Part shown: positions 44,790 to 56,683 of the stretch, piece after piece
How the letters are laid out: every line of letters begins with the position of its first letter
Numbering within the stretch: position 1 is the stretch's first letter
Assembly: GCA_030694975.1 (NCBI GenBank)
Contig: JAUYTU010000017.1
Location: 100,469-164,468, forward strand
Length of the DNA: 64,000 nucleotides
Direction: 5' to 3'
DNA from: Erysipelotrichaceae bacterium
GTDB lineage: Bacteria; Bacillota_I; Bacilli_A; Erysipelotrichales; Erysipelotrichaceae
Made by a program: the position numbers and the translations under genes
Notes under the pieces: model-generated
What the model was told of the DNA's origin: nothing
The model's database searches: none
Seen by the model: only the letters and a program-made list of their open reading frames with translations

Positions 44790-45770
44790 CTAAATCAAGT
44801 CTTCGATTTCTTTTTGATAATTCTCTATAATATTAACAAATTGTTGATAGGTAGTCATCTGTGAAAACAGATTTTTAACTTTATGACTGCTTGGCATCCC
44901 GGTAACATACCAACTGGCATGGCTTCGCATCTCCCGCATCGCAACATCTTCACCTTTTAAAGCAACCAAACGCTTTGCGTGAGTCAATGCCCAAGCAAAT
45001 CGTTCATTGCGCGCAAACACATAATCCGCATTACCGTTTTCAATGGCAACCAAGATTTCTTTGATTAGCCAAGGATTACCCAATACTCCGCGAGCCAACA
45101 TAATAGCATCGCAACCGGTATATTTTAACATATCCAATGCATCTTGTGCACAGAAAATATTACCATTACCAATGACCGGAATCGACACACTGTCCTTAAC
45201 CAATTTGATTAAATCTAAATGAATATCTCCTTGATACATTTGAGAACGTGTCCGCCCATGAATCGCTATGGCACTGGCTCCAGCCTTCTCAAGTCCCATC
45301 GCTAATTCCTTAGCGATGATGCTATTCTTATCCCATCCGGTGCGAATTTTTACGGTAACCGGCTTTTTAACCGCTTTAACGACCTCTTCACAAATTTTAA
45401 TTGCATGCTCGGGGGTCTTTAACAGTGAAGCACCACCATTTCCTTTGACAACCTTCGATACCGGGCATCCCATATTAATATCAATAATATCGCAATCAGT
45501 TTTTTGATCTAAAAAAACAGCTCCGCCAACCATGGTTTCAATATCCTCACCGAACAACTGTAAAGATAGCGGATGTTCATTGGGATCGACTACGCACATC
45601 CGCATCGTTTTTTCATTACCGTAAAACAATGCCTTATCTGACACCATTTCCGTATAGATCAAACCCGCCCCAAACTCCTTTGCGACCGAACGAAAAGCCA
45701 GATTGCTTACTCCGGCCATCGGTCCGACAACAACTTTATTTTGGATTAGGATGTCACGAATGTGCCACAT
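44790..45770 (-). CDS. dusB: tRNA-dihydrouridine synthase (DusB type)
   Basis: 326 residues, an FMN TIM barrel. The start MAGVSNLAFR region, the catalytic cysteine in NMGCPVSKV, and KIRTGWD and IHGRTRSQMYQG are family motifs. It reduces uridine in tRNA D-loops. It overlaps hslO by 17 bases and precedes lysS by 16, the usual Bacillota cluster. Confidence 0.95.
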   Translation of the reverse strand: MWHIRDILIQNKVVVGPMAGVSNLAFRSVAKEFGAGLIYTEMVSDKALFYGNEKTMRMCVVDPNEHPLSLQLFGEDIETMVGGAVFLDQKTDCDIIDINMGCPVSKVVKGNGGASLLKTPEHAIKICEEVVKAVKKPVTVKIRTGWDKNSIIAKELAMGLEKAGASAIAIHGRTRSQMYQGDIHLDLIKLVKDSVSIPVIGNGNIFCAQDALDMLKYTGCDAIMLARGVLGNPWLIKEILVAIENGNADYVFARNERFAWALTHAKRLVALKGEDVAMREMRSHASWYVTGMPSSHKVKNLFSQMTTYQQFVNIIENYQKEIEDLI

Positions 45771-46644
45771 GATCGGATCCTTTCAACGATAAAATATCTC
45801 TAAGTTCATCTTCTGAAAACGCGTAGGAAGTATTACAAAAATGACAAGTAAGTTCACATCCGTGATCTTCGTGTATCATATCTTTCAAATCCATTACTTC
45901 AAGTGTTGAAAGCGCTCTGGCCATTCGCTCTTTATTGCATGAACACACAAAATTGACCGGCTGTTCATCAAGTACTTCAACATCATCATAAAGAGCAATT
46001 GCAATGTCTCGCGGCGTCATCCCTTCGTGAATCATCTGCGAAATGGGTTTGAGATGAGCCACCATATTTTCCGTAATGCGAACATCCGCTTCGTCTGCAT
46101 CAGGCATCATCTGAACAATGAGTGCACCCGAAGCAAGGACAGAGGCATCCGTATTGACCAAAACTCCAACACTGACCGCCGAAGGAGTTTGTTCACTGAC
46201 AAGAAAATAGTAAGCCAAATCTTCGCCAATTTCGCCGGTTTGAAGTTCAACGGATGAAGTGAAGTCATTTTTCATGTTCAAATCCTTAACAACATTCAGC
46301 ATTCCACGCCCCACTGCACGACCGACATCCAACTTCCCAGTTTTCTCGTTGGTCATATTAACATATGGATTGCCTACCAAACCTCGCACATTACCGAGGT
46401 GATCCGCATCAACGATAATCGTCTTTAATGGTCCGTCTGAACGGATGGTCATCGATATTTTCTCTTGATCACTCTTAAGCATACTACCCATTAAAACACC
46501 GGCACTTAACAATCGTCCCAATGCTGCCGTGGCGGTGGGGTAGGTATCATGTCTTTGGCGGGCAAACTCGACCAAATCCGTTGTCTTACATACAAAGATG
46601 CGGATGCGTCCATTATGCGCCAATGCTCTTACCATCGTATCCAT
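45754..46644 (-). CDS. hslO: Hsp33 redox-regulated chaperone
   Basis: 296 residues. The C-terminal zinc switch is complete: CSC near 234 and CHFC near 268. The N-terminal core has the family's GRLLSAGVLMGSMLK stretch. Holdase active under oxidative and heat stress when the zinc is lost. Sits between ftsH and dusB, after the ftsH terminator. Confidence 0.96.
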   Translation of the reverse strand: MDTMVRALAHNGRIRIFVCKTTDLVEFARQRHDTYPTATAALGRLLSAGVLMGSMLKSDQEKISMTIRSDGPLKTIIVDADHLGNVRGLVGNPYVNMTNEKTGKLDVGRAVGRGMLNVVKDLNMKNDFTSSVELQTGEIGEDLAYYFLVSEQTPSAVSVGVLVNTDASVLASGALIVQMMPDADEADVRITENMVAHLKPISQMIHEGMTPRDIAIALYDDVEVLDEQPVNFVCSCNKERMARALSTLEVMDLKDMIHEDHGCELTCHFCNTSYAFSEDELRDILSLKGSDHVAHS

Positions 46645-46664
46645 ATCATCAATCTCCTTTGTTT

Positions 46665-46690
46665 TAAAACACCCCTGTGGCCAGGGGTGT
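46665..46690 (-). terminator. Intrinsic terminator after ftsH
   Basis: A perfect 9-bp stem ACACCCCTG/CAGGGGTGT with a 4-base loop, followed by TTTT on the minus strand. It separates tilS-hpt-ftsH from hslO-dusB-lysS. Confidence 0.75.
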
Positions 46691-46693
46691 GAA

Positions 46694-48598
46694 TTATGCT
46701 TTTGGTTCTTCTTTTACTTCTTCAAATGGCACATCTTCTACAAAAACTTCTTGCACAGGAGGCACAGGCAATGGTTTTGCATCTAACTGCTTACCATCAA
46801 AAAGCACCATGATCTGTTCATTTGTTAAGGTATCATATTCAAGTAAAGCTTCTGTAATACGATTGAGCAAGTCCATATTTTCAATAATGATCTTCCTTGC
46901 GACTTCATAACTTTCATCAATGATACGACGGACTTCCTTGTCAATTTCAAATGCAATTTCACCGGAATAATTCCGCTGAGCATTGTAATCGCGCCCTAAG
47001 AAGACGTTTCCGCCGCTGCGTTCGTATTGAATCGGACCCAAATGACTCATACCGTAAACCATGACCATATCACGAGCAATGGATGTTGCACGTTCAATAT
47101 CATTAAATGCACCGGTAGAGATTTCTTTTAATAGAACTTCTTCCGCAACACGACCACCCAGTAATCCAGTGATTTTTGCGGATAAATCGGTTTTTGTCAT
47201 CATCATGCGTTCTTCACGCGGCGTCATTAAGTTATAACCACCGGCGTTCCCACGCGGGATGATCGTGACCTTCTGAACCATGTCCGCTTCTTCCAACATC
47301 AAACCGATGATAGCATGACCTGTTTCATGGATAGCCACTAAGCGTCGCTCTTTATCTGTATACGTACGCGACTTCTTCGCAGGTCCCATAATGACGCGAT
47401 CGATGGCTTCATCCAAATGGTGCATGCGAATCAACGTGTCATTTTCACGGACAGCCAAGATTGCGGCTTCATTCAATACATTCTCCAAATCAGCACCCGA
47501 GAATCCTGGAGTACGTTTTGCTAATGCCTCTAAATCTGCGTTATCTGCCAATTTTTTATTACGGGCATGAACTTTAAGAATTGCCGTACGACCTTTACGA
47601 TCCGGTAAACTTACCGTTATCTGACGGTCAAAACGACCGGGTCTTAACAATGCAGGATCTAAAACGTCTGGACGGTTGGTAGCCGCAACGATGACGACAC
47701 CCGAGTTATCCGTAATGCCATCCATTTCGACCAATAATTGGTTTAAGGTTTGTTCACGTTCATCGTGTCCACCACCTAAACCGGTACCACGCTGACGACC
47801 GACTGCATCGATTTCATCAATGAAGATGATACAAGGAGCGGTTTGTTGCGCTTTTTTAAACATATCGCGAACACGCGATGCACCCACACCAACAAACATT
47901 TCCACGAAATCCGAACCGGAAATCGAGTAGAAAGGAACGTCAGCTTCACCGGCGACGGCTTTAGCTAATAATGTTTTCCCGGTACCCGGAGCACCCACTA
48001 GCAAGACACCCTTTGGAATACGGGCACCCATGCGAGCAAAACGTTTCGGATTTTTCAGGTATTCAATTAATTCAGCCATTTCTTCTTTTTCTTCATCACA
48101 ACCCGCGACATCATCAAAGCGAACTTTGATATTGCCTTCCAAACGAGCTCTGGTTTTCCCAAATTCGAAAGCTTTATTGTTATTACCTGAATTCATTCTT
48201 GTTAAAAGGAAAAATGCAAAAGCACCAAACAGTAAGAATGGTACGATTTGTACAAGTGTGTCAACCAATAGGTTGCTTTCATATGGATTAATAACTTTGA
48301 CTTTAACACCGTTGGCAACTAAGTCTTCAATCAACTGATTGTTTTGTACTTCAGTGTTTGCGATTGTTGCTTTAAATACGACATCATTTCCGGCTTCCGT
48401 GTATTTGCCACGGATGTCGATGACTACATTGGACACACTGACGTCTGCCTCAGTAATCACATCTTGACGAACAAGCTCCATAAATTCGTTATAGTTAAGT
48501 TGTTTAACTTGAGAATTGGATGTGAATAATAATAGACTCATCATCGCAATCATAACGATTATATAGGGGAGCATGTTCAATGCTCTGTTTCTGTTCAC
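46694..48598 (-). CDS. ftsH: ATP-dependent zinc metalloprotease FtsH
   Basis: 634 residues with a GTG start behind AAGGAG. Two N-terminal spans (about 8-26 and 115-133) flank an extracytoplasmic domain; the AAA domain has Walker A GAPGTGKT (202-209), Walker B IIFIDEID, and the second region of homology. The zinc motif is HETGH (about 424). Acidic, proline-rich tail. It degrades membrane and regulatory proteins. Confidence 0.97.
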   Translation of the reverse strand: MNRNRALNMLPYIIVMIAMMSLLLFTSNSQVKQLNYNEFMELVRQDVITEADVSVSNVVIDIRGKYTEAGNDVVFKATIANTEVQNNQLIEDLVANGVKVKVINPYESNLLVDTLVQIVPFLLFGAFAFFLLTRMNSGNNNKAFEFGKTRARLEGNIKVRFDDVAGCDEEKEEMAELIEYLKNPKRFARMGARIPKGVLLVGAPGTGKTLLAKAVAGEADVPFYSISGSDFVEMFVGVGASRVRDMFKKAQQTAPCIIFIDEIDAVGRQRGTGLGGGHDEREQTLNQLLVEMDGITDNSGVVIVAATNRPDVLDPALLRPGRFDRQITVSLPDRKGRTAILKVHARNKKLADNADLEALAKRTPGFSGADLENVLNEAAILAVRENDTLIRMHHLDEAIDRVIMGPAKKSRTYTDKERRLVAIHETGHAIIGLMLEEADMVQKVTIIPRGNAGGYNLMTPREERMMMTKTDLSAKITGLLGGRVAEEVLLKEISTGAFNDIERATSIARDMVMVYGMSHLGPIQYERSGGNVFLGRDYNAQRNYSGEIAFEIDKEVRRIIDESYEVARKIIIENMDLLNRITEALLEYDTLTNEQIMVLFDGKQLDAKPLPVPPVQEVFVEDVPFEEVKEEPKA

Positions 48599-48618
48599 GT
48601 CTTCACGCTCCTTACTTA

Positions 48619-49155
48619 TTAATAAAATTCATCTTTCAACACCCCAACATAGGGTAAGTTTCGATACTTTTCATTGAAATCCAAGCCGAATCCAACGACG
48701 AATTCATTGGGAATTTCAAATCCGACATAGTCGGCACTGATTTCTATGACACGACGGCTGGGCTTATCAAGTAAGCTGACGATTTTAACTTCGGTTGCCC
48801 CCTTGTTTAATAAAAGGCGGGTAACTTCTTTAATCGTCCGGCCGGTATCAACGATATCTTCGACTAATAAAATACGTGTTCCCTTAATGGAACGGTCCAA
48901 GTCCTTGATAATTCGGACATCTCCGATTGATTCAGTTCCTTCATAGGAAGATACATCCATGAAATCGAACTCGACATCCATGTCGATGTGTTTCACAAGC
49001 TCAGCTAAGAAAGGAACTGATCCTTTCAAAATCGCAACTAACAACGGGATTTCACCAATCGTCCGATAGTCATGACTTATTTGAGCGCCTAACACTTTGC
49101 ACTTGGCAACGATCTCTTCTTCGCTGACAAGTATATTCTTTAAATCTTGATGCAT
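48619..49155 (-). CDS. hpt: Hypoxanthine phosphoribosyltransferase
   Basis: 178 residues. PRPP-binding motif ILLVEDIVDTGRT (about 94-106) is intact, and ending and length match bacterial HPRT. Purine salvage. Encoded between tilS and ftsH as usual, with GGAGGATAAG before the ATG. Confidence 0.96.
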   Translation of the reverse strand: MHQDLKNILVSEEEIVAKCKVLGAQISHDYRTIGEIPLLVAILKGSVPFLAELVKHIDMDVEFDFMDVSSYEGTESIGDVRIIKDLDRSIKGTRILLVEDIVDTGRTIKEVTRLLLNKGATEVKIVSLLDKPSRRVIEISADYVGFEIPNEFVVGFGLDFNEKYRNLPYVGVLKDEFY

Positions 49156-49182
49156 GATTGCTTATCCTCCTGAAGATTGTTT

Positions 49183-50391
49183 CTATTTTAGCACAAACAT
49201 ATTCGGAATGTCAGAATAATGAACCACATCGCAACCCAACTCTGGAACTAAGATGACTTTGCCATCTTTATTACAGATAACAGGCCAACCTTTACGTTGA
49301 TCAGCCGGGATCTTGCGGTCAATAAACCAACGGGATATTTTCTTAGTTCCAAATCGCAACTCGATGGAATCACCCGGATGCCAATTGCGAATGGTAATCG
49401 GAAAATCATCCTTACCGACAGTTAGTGCACAGGTACGCGGTCCTTGTTCACTAATCGTAAACCAAGGTGTATGTACGCACTCTATTTTATCAAATGTTAT
49501 TGCATATTCATAGGGTAAAATATGTTTAAGTGTGACTGTTGACTGATGAATCTGGAGATAGTGATCATTTTCCAATGGTATCATGCCGTTATTGACTTGT
49601 GTTAGTTGTCTTACGATTTCCTTAAGCCACTTCTTCGACATGATGGCTGAGTAACCTTGGTTAATAAGCCAAAGTTCTAGAACCGATATATCTCGTTCAT
49701 GTTCTAGAAACGATTCTTTGGCAACAATATCTTCCAACCCTTCCGCATACTCTTTATCCATCGCCCGATCCATCAGTAATTGTTGGTTTTTCCATTCCAT
49801 CTCTTTAAAGACCGCAATCTTAAATTCTAAAGATTTCGTCGATAATTGCTTACGAATGCGATTGCGTAAATATTTATTTGAATAATTAGATTCGTCTTCA
49901 CCATATTCAATTTGATTGTTGACACAGTACTCAACCAAGTCCTTCTTATATTTATCCAAAAGAGGACGCACGATTTTAACGCCGTATATTTCGACCTCTT
50001 TACCTATGCCATAACGTTTAACACGATGACCCCGTTGGTTTTGCCACAGATAGGTCTCAAGAACATCATCACGATGATGTGCCGTCAACACTCCCTTACA
50101 TCCGGTCTCTTTTAATACATCTTTAAAAAAGCTGTATCGATACCAACGAGCCTGATTTTGAAAATTACCAACTAAAGGTTCCTCGAAATGTTTAATATAT
50201 ATAGGAATAGCGTTCTTCAGACAATATTCATTCACAATGATTAAATCTCGGTCCGCACTTTGACGTTGGTGATAGTGAACGGTTGCGACGACGATACTTA
50301 ACTTCGCTTTTCTGCACATGTCTAAAAGAGCCATTGAATCGGCTCCTCCTGACACAGCAACTACCCACTTCCCTGACAATCGTTCGATCAT
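49183..50391 (-). CDS. tilS: tRNA(Ile)-lysidine synthetase
   Basis: 402 residues. PP-loop ATP motif AVSGGADSM (about 12-20), TAHHRDD near 100, and a C-terminal TilS substrate domain with ISRWFIDRKIP and the RKGWPVI segment. It changes C34 of tRNA-Ile(CAU) to lysidine so that AUA is read. First gene of the tilS-hpt-ftsH unit; a promoter with extended -10 TGGTAAAAT lies just before it, leaving a very short leader. Confidence 0.95.
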   Translation of the reverse strand: MIERLSGKWVVAVSGGADSMALLDMCRKAKLSIVVATVHYHQRQSADRDLIIVNEYCLKNAIPIYIKHFEEPLVGNFQNQARWYRYSFFKDVLKETGCKGVLTAHHRDDVLETYLWQNQRGHRVKRYGIGKEVEIYGVKIVRPLLDKYKKDLVEYCVNNQIEYGEDESNYSNKYLRNRIRKQLSTKSLEFKIAVFKEMEWKNQQLLMDRAMDKEYAEGLEDIVAKESFLEHERDISVLELWLINQGYSAIMSKKWLKEIVRQLTQVNNGMIPLENDHYLQIHQSTVTLKHILPYEYAITFDKIECVHTPWFTISEQGPRTCALTVGKDDFPITIRNWHPGDSIELRFGTKKISRWFIDRKIPADQRKGWPVICNKDGKVILVPELGCDVVHYSDIPNMFVLK

Positions 50392-50437
50392 TTTATCACC
50401 ATTGTCATTTTACCATGATTTAATAAATAGTGGTTGA

Positions 50438-50998
50438 TTAAGGAAAGATTGACTCCTTAACTCGTTCGACAATTTCCCTAAAATATTCGCCATCTGCCTC
50501 AATATGACCCTTCACTGCAATAATCCGAGCGGTGTTGATGAACTTACAATCATTAATAAATGCGACTGATTGCTTGTTTAGACCCTCAATCCAACCCAAC
50601 TGATATAAATGTGTTTTTCCGTGCTCAATTCTTGAGGCGTCATTCGCGTACTGGTACGTCGTTGAATTGGATGTCATCGGTAATACAAACGCTTTGTGAT
50701 TCACAATGGACAATATCAGTCCGAAGTGCTGATAGCCTGCTTCATTGATATAAACCTGACCGAAATCTATATAGCATACATCTCCGACTCTGACGTTGAT
50801 GTTAAGTTGCGACGATGATCGCAAGCCTTGTCGTTGTAACCGATTTAAGCCGCTTATACACTCTCTGGACAACTGCTTGGTTGAAAGCGATCTTAGAAAT
50901 TGCTGGTATTGATTGATATACTGTTGAAAAATCTCCTCACTTCGATAAAAATCGTTGTTCTTTGAATACGTGTCACATACATTTGTCATATTTTTCAT
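50438..50998 (-). CDS. MazF/PemK-like fold protein without visible antitoxin
   Basis: 186 residues from the ATG at 50,998 (MKNMTNVCD), behind AAGGAG. The first 75 residues are unassigned and mostly helical. From about residue 77 the pattern VRVGDVCYIDFGQVY and HFGLILSIVNHKAFVLPMTS resembles the PemK/MazF beta-barrel start (GDVVWVDFG...RPVLVIS), though the usual RP is replaced by HF. A MazF family toxin would cut mRNA, but no small antitoxin frame lies upstream, and the residues that make the catalytic site cannot all be identified. It may be a diverged, non-toxic relative. Confidence 0.55.
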   Translation of the reverse strand: MKNMTNVCDTYSKNNDFYRSEEIFQQYINQYQQFLRSLSTKQLSRECISGLNRLQRQGLRSSSQLNINVRVGDVCYIDFGQVYINEAGYQHFGLILSIVNHKAFVLPMTSNSTTYQYANDASRIEHGKTHLYQLGWIEGLNKQSVAFINDCKFINTARIIAVKGHIEADGEYFREIVERVKESIFP

Positions 50999-51105
50999 AA
51001 CATTCTCCTTCTTTGCTATATATGCAATACAAAACAAATGTCCTTTTATGCAAAGTTATTTATTTTTTAAATTTATGCATTAAACTATAGAAAAGAGGAT
51101 ATCTT

Positions 51106-51660
51106 ATGAGAAAATTCATCGCACAAATCGTCAATCATACAAATCCAATAATTGTCCTGGTTTCCTTACTCATATTTATGTCATTTATGCTATTTGTCCT
51201 TCCCCAAGAATCCGCCAAAAGTGAAGCTTTTGGACTTAAGGAAAGTATCGACACATCCTTTTACTATACATCTCAGGACTTGTACCGTACTGCTGAAAAC
51301 TATGGTGAAGATGGTCGAGCGTTTTATATCCGCCAACGCTTCACCTTTGATTTGATATGGCCGATCGCATACACCCAATTTATCCTGATTGCATCCGCAT
51401 ATTTCTATAAAAAAACGAAACTTTTGAAAGCTTCGAACGTATTGTATGTTTCATTGATTGCGGCAGGGTTTGATTATTTGGAAAACATTATGACTTCCAC
51501 GGTGTTATATCGTTTTCCACAGACAACACCCATCATCGCCGACATGGCAGGTATCATGACTCTGTTGAAATGGTCAACCTTGTCACTATCTTTCATAATC
51601 TTGATTTACTTGTTGATTACCTCCACATACACTCAGTTGAAACAACGATTCACTCGATAA
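51106..51660 (+). CDS. Membrane protein, unknown
   Basis: 184 residues, four hydrophobic segments (about 15-33, 85-104, 113-133 and 150-170) with a 50-residue soluble loop between the first and second. Noticeable conserved-looking pieces are WPIAYTQFI and GFDYLENIM. GAGGAT precedes the ATG. I do not recognise the family. It is divergent from the MazF-like gene and followed 40 bases later by the MOSC-like frame. Confidence 0.7.
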   Translation: MRKFIAQIVNHTNPIIVLVSLLIFMSFMLFVLPQESAKSEAFGLKESIDTSFYYTSQDLYRTAENYGEDGRAFYIRQRFTFDLIWPIAYTQFILIASAYFYKKTKLLKASNVLYVSLIAAGFDYLENIMTSTVLYRFPQTTPIIADMAGIMTLLKWSTLSLSFIILIYLLITSTYTQLKQRFTR

Positions 51661-51699
51661 TTTCGATTTTCTCAATTTCTAAACAATGACTACGTTCAT

Positions 51700-52014
51700 T
51701 TGGACATCAGCACCGGCAAAAACTATCAAAGTTTTCTGAGGGCAAAAGAAAAGCACCCTGAACTCAATTTTTATCCAGGAAGCTTTGCGGAAAACATAAC
51801 GATTGACCGTATCAACTTTACTGAAATTCGTCCTGGTTCAAAGCTGAAATTAGGTGAATCAGTAATTTTGCAAGTCAGTCAAATCGGCAAAGAGGATCAT
51901 CCGAGTCTCGTAACCCGCTCCTATGGAATCAGTTTACTTCCTTACGAAGAATTGTTCTGTAAAGTCATCAAAGGTGGAAGTCTAACCCATAGCGACATCG
52001 TAATCCTCTTATAA
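51700..52014 (+). pseudogene. MOSC-domain fragment lacking its N-terminus
   Basis: 104 codons with a TTG as the only nearby start. The middle and end match MOSC sulfur-carrier domains: FYPGSFAENITID, then IRPGSKLKLGESVILQVSQIG, and a C-terminal FCKVIKGGSL with the candidate cofactor-binding Cys. The usual first 40-60 residues (including the GDRHAG-type region) are missing; in frame, only about 13 codons separate the TTG from the preceding stop at 51,658, and no ribosome site is seen. Most likely a decayed or truncated gene; less likely a short standalone MOSC subunit. Confidence 0.6.
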
Positions 52015-52015
52015 C

Positions 52016-52037
52016 AAAAAGGACCGAAGTCCTTTTT
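52016..52037. terminator. Bidirectional terminator between MOSC fragment and mreB-type gene
   Basis: AAAAAGGAC/GTCCTTTTT stem with a CGAA loop (TTCG on the minus strand) and T-tracts on both sides. Confidence 0.85.
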
Positions 52038-53024
52038 TTAACGTACTAAGTGCAAATTCTCCAACATAATGCCAGTGCCTTCCGCTACACAGCGCAATGC
52101 ATTTTCAGCAACATAGACAGGGACATTCAACTCATTCATCAACAGTTGATCGATACCCTTTAATAAGGCTCCTCCACCTGTCAATACGATTCCACGAGTC
52201 ACGATATCTGCCGATAATTCCGGAGGCGTTTGTTCTAACACGGTACGACAAGCACGGACAATGTCCTGCATGCTTTCACGCATTGCCAATTCAGTTTCTT
52301 CGGAGTTAATAGTAATGGTATGAGGTAAACCGGTAACCAAGTCACGTCCGGATACTTCCATGGTGTCCGCACGGGATCCGCGCCAAGCTGTTCCGATACG
52401 CTTTTTGATTTCTTCACCGGTACGATCACCAATTAACAGTTTGTAAGAATCCTTGACATATTTAATAATGTCTCGGTCCATTTTATCACCGGCAACCTTT
52501 AGTGATGTACTGGTTACAATATCGCCTAATGATAATATTGCAACATCGGTAGTACCACCACCAATATCCAAAACCATCGATCCGGTAGGTTTGGAAATAT
52601 CCAACCCTGCTCCGATCGCTGCAACTTTCGGTTCTTCTTCAATATAAACACGCTTAGCGCCTGCTCTGTAAGCCGCATCGCGTATAGCATTACGTTCTAC
52701 AGATGTAATATTTGAAGGACAGCAAATCAAGATGGTCGGACGCGAAAACATACCCTTCAGTTTTAGTTTCTTAATGAAATACTGAAGCATGATTTCCGTA
52801 ACTTCAAAATCTGCAATAACGCCATCTTTTAACGGACGGATTGCTAAAATCCGACCCGGTGTACGTCCCAACATATCTTTGGCTTCTTGCCCTACAGCAA
52901 GACATTTCTTTGAATCAGCTTCTAACGCTACGACTGAAGGCTCATCTAAAACGATGCCCTCGCCTTTAACGTAAATCAACATATTCGCAGTACCTAAATC
53001 TATTCCAACTAGTTTAGAAAACAT
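52038..53024 (-). CDS. mreB: MreB/Mbl-type actin-like cell-shape protein
   Basis: 328 residues, full length. Actin-fold phosphate motifs GIDLGTANML (phosphate 1), MVLDIGGGTTD (phosphate 2) and IVLTGGGALLKG (adenosine). It forms membrane-bound filaments that guide wall synthesis. Position between the ATP synthase/DUF1146 block and other genes recalls the mbl locus of Bacillota, so Mbl is as likely as MreB. Confidence 0.94.
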   Translation of the reverse strand: MFSKLVGIDLGTANMLIYVKGEGIVLDEPSVVALEADSKKCLAVGQEAKDMLGRTPGRILAIRPLKDGVIADFEVTEIMLQYFIKKLKLKGMFSRPTILICCPSNITSVERNAIRDAAYRAGAKRVYIEEEPKVAAIGAGLDISKPTGSMVLDIGGGTTDVAILSLGDIVTSTSLKVAGDKMDRDIIKYVKDSYKLLIGDRTGEEIKKRIGTAWRGSRADTMEVSGRDLVTGLPHTITINSEETELAMRESMQDIVRACRTVLEQTPPELSADIVTRGIVLTGGGALLKGIDQLLMNELNVPVYVAENALRCVAEGTGIMLENLHLVR

Positions 53025-53057
53025 ATAAAAACCCTCCCATTTCAGTCAAGCACCGAT

Positions 53058-53063
53058 ATTATA
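53058..53063 (-). promoter_or_regulatory. Extended -10 of the mreB-type gene
   Basis: Minus strand TGTTATAAT about 35 bases before the ATG at 53,024; the -35 is poor. GGGAGGG serves as the ribosome site. Confidence 0.5.
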
Positions 53064-53096
53064 ACATAAATAAACTGTGGCAAACCACATTTCACC

Positions 53097-53291
53097 TTAT
53101 TTCCACAATAAGGCTAAGAGAAACTGTGCCATTGCATAAGCCATCACCATAGCAACAGAGATATACAAAATCTGCGCTTCTGTGACTTTATTCTTCTTAA
53201 CAAACTTCGTAAAGTCTACGCTGGTTAATCCTGCCATTGCCAAGAAAAACGTAAACATGTATAACAATATACGAGGAATCGGATCTAACAT
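53097..53291 (-). CDS. DUF1146 (YwzB-like) small membrane protein
   Basis: 64 residues, two membrane spans (about 8-22 and 42-62) with a short cytoplasmic loop DFTKFVKKNK. This is the DUF1146/YwzB family, often found just after the ATP synthase operon in Bacillota. Function unknown. It follows the CPBP protease gene by 12 bases. Confidence 0.85.
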   Translation of the reverse strand: MLDPIPRILLYMFTFFLAMAGLTSVDFTKFVKKNKVTEAQILYISVAMVMAYAMAQFLLALLWK

Positions 53292-53303
53292 AATGAACCT
53301 CCT

Positions 53304-53963
53304 TTACAAAATACCGAATAATATAAACCCTACCGTATTGATTGCCAGATTGGCAAACAAGTGAACGGTCCAAGAAGCCAAGATAGACTCTTCTTTCTCA
53401 TTTATATAATTGAAAATGAATCCACCAACGACTAAAGCAATTAACATTAGCACAATCAAGTACCAATCAAACAAACCAATCAACATCGCAACATGATACA
53501 ATCCGAACATTACTGCGCTGAAACTGTAAGCAAATTTCCTGGAAGTCAGAGTTTTCAACTCTATAAAGGCTATACCCCTAAAGAAATACTCCTCCAACAG
53601 CGAGTTTACAAAGGAAATGTAAACAGCCACGAATATAAAATTATTCGCATTTACTCCGAGTTGTTCTTCAAGTCCGCTAACAACAGCGGAGAAATCAAAA
53701 TAGGGCCCCAAAATAAAATAGGCCGCTAATATAAATCCGAAAATTCCAAATCCCAAAGCAATAAGTTTTGGCAATGTTTCTTTTCTAAATCCAAAGAGCT
53801 TCGAAGTCATCTCTCTTCTTAGAAAGACAAGCGGTATTCCTAAAAAGAAAAATATCTTAACTGCGGATTTCATCGCATATCCCGGTTGCCAAACACCATC
53901 CGTCAATGCCATTACGATACAACCCAACGCAATGATAAGAATAATTTTAATCTGTTTACTCAT
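53304..53963 (-). CDS. CPBP-family intramembrane metalloprotease
   Basis: 219 residues and about seven spans. The family motifs are in place: EEYFFRG (EExxxR, near 126-132), FGLYHVAML (FxxxH) and the final HLFANLA. Members include CAAX-type prenyl proteases and immunity proteins against bacteriocins; no bacteriocin gene lies nearby. A TGTTATACT box lies about 15 bases upstream of the AAGGGGG ribosome site, so it has its own promoter after the ATP synthase terminator. Confidence 0.88.
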   Translation of the reverse strand: MSKQIKIILIIALGCIVMALTDGVWQPGYAMKSAVKIFFFLGIPLVFLRREMTSKLFGFRKETLPKLIALGFGIFGFILAAYFILGPYFDFSAVVSGLEEQLGVNANNFIFVAVYISFVNSLLEEYFFRGIAFIELKTLTSRKFAYSFSAVMFGLYHVAMLIGLFDWYLIVLMLIALVVGGFIFNYINEKEESILASWTVHLFANLAINTVGFILFGIL

Positions 53964-54001
53964 ACGACCCCCTTAATAGTATAACATATACCCAAATTTA
54001 T

Positions 54002-54037
54002 AAAAAAGAAGCAGCGCAATGAGATGTGAGCGCTGCT
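54002..54037 (-). terminator. Terminator of the ATP synthase operon
   Basis: AGCAGCGC/GCGCTGCT stem with a 12-base loop, followed on the minus strand by TTCTTTTTT. It overlaps the atpC stop. Confidence 0.85.
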
Positions 54038-54425
54038 ATTTTGCTGTGTTAATTCGGTTAAGTGCCCGTTGCAAAGCGATTTGAGCTCGCATTAAGTCTT
54101 GTTCTTCCGCAACTGTCTTCATGCGTTCTTCCGCCCGCTGTTTAGCACGTAACGCTCTTTCGATATCAATCTCATCACTGCGCTCGACCGCATCCGTCAT
54201 GATCGTTGCCACATTATCCTTAAAATACAACGTACCTCCGGAAATAGCATAACGATGACGACCATCTTCTTCAACCGTTGAAAGCATAGATATAATCAAA
54301 ATCGCAACCAATGGCATATGATTACGTAAAATTCCCAATTGTCCTTCGGTTGAGACAACGTTAAGAATCGATGTATTCAACTCGCGATACAATCCCCTTG
54401 GTGTGACGATACGAACTGTAAACAT
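54036..54425 (-). CDS. atpC: ATP synthase epsilon subunit
   Basis: 129 residues. N-terminal beta-sandwich with LRNHMPLVA-type core and a C-terminal helical hairpin (ALRAKQRAEERM). Central-stalk subunit that couples rotation and can inhibit hydrolysis. Last gene of the operon, one base after atpD. Confidence 0.96.
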   Translation of the reverse strand: MFTVRIVTPRGLYRELNTSILNVVSTEGQLGILRNHMPLVAILIISMLSTVEEDGRHRYAISGGTLYFKDNVATIMTDAVERSDEIDIERALRAKQRAEERMKTVAEEQDLMRAQIALQRALNRINTAK

Positions 54426-54426
54426 T

Positions 54427-56681
<2,255 letters not shown>

Positions 56682-56683
56682 AC

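Noticed and set aside
53076..53089. Terminator before the mreB-type gene
   Set aside because: TGTGG/CCACA is only 5 bp and has no T-tract.
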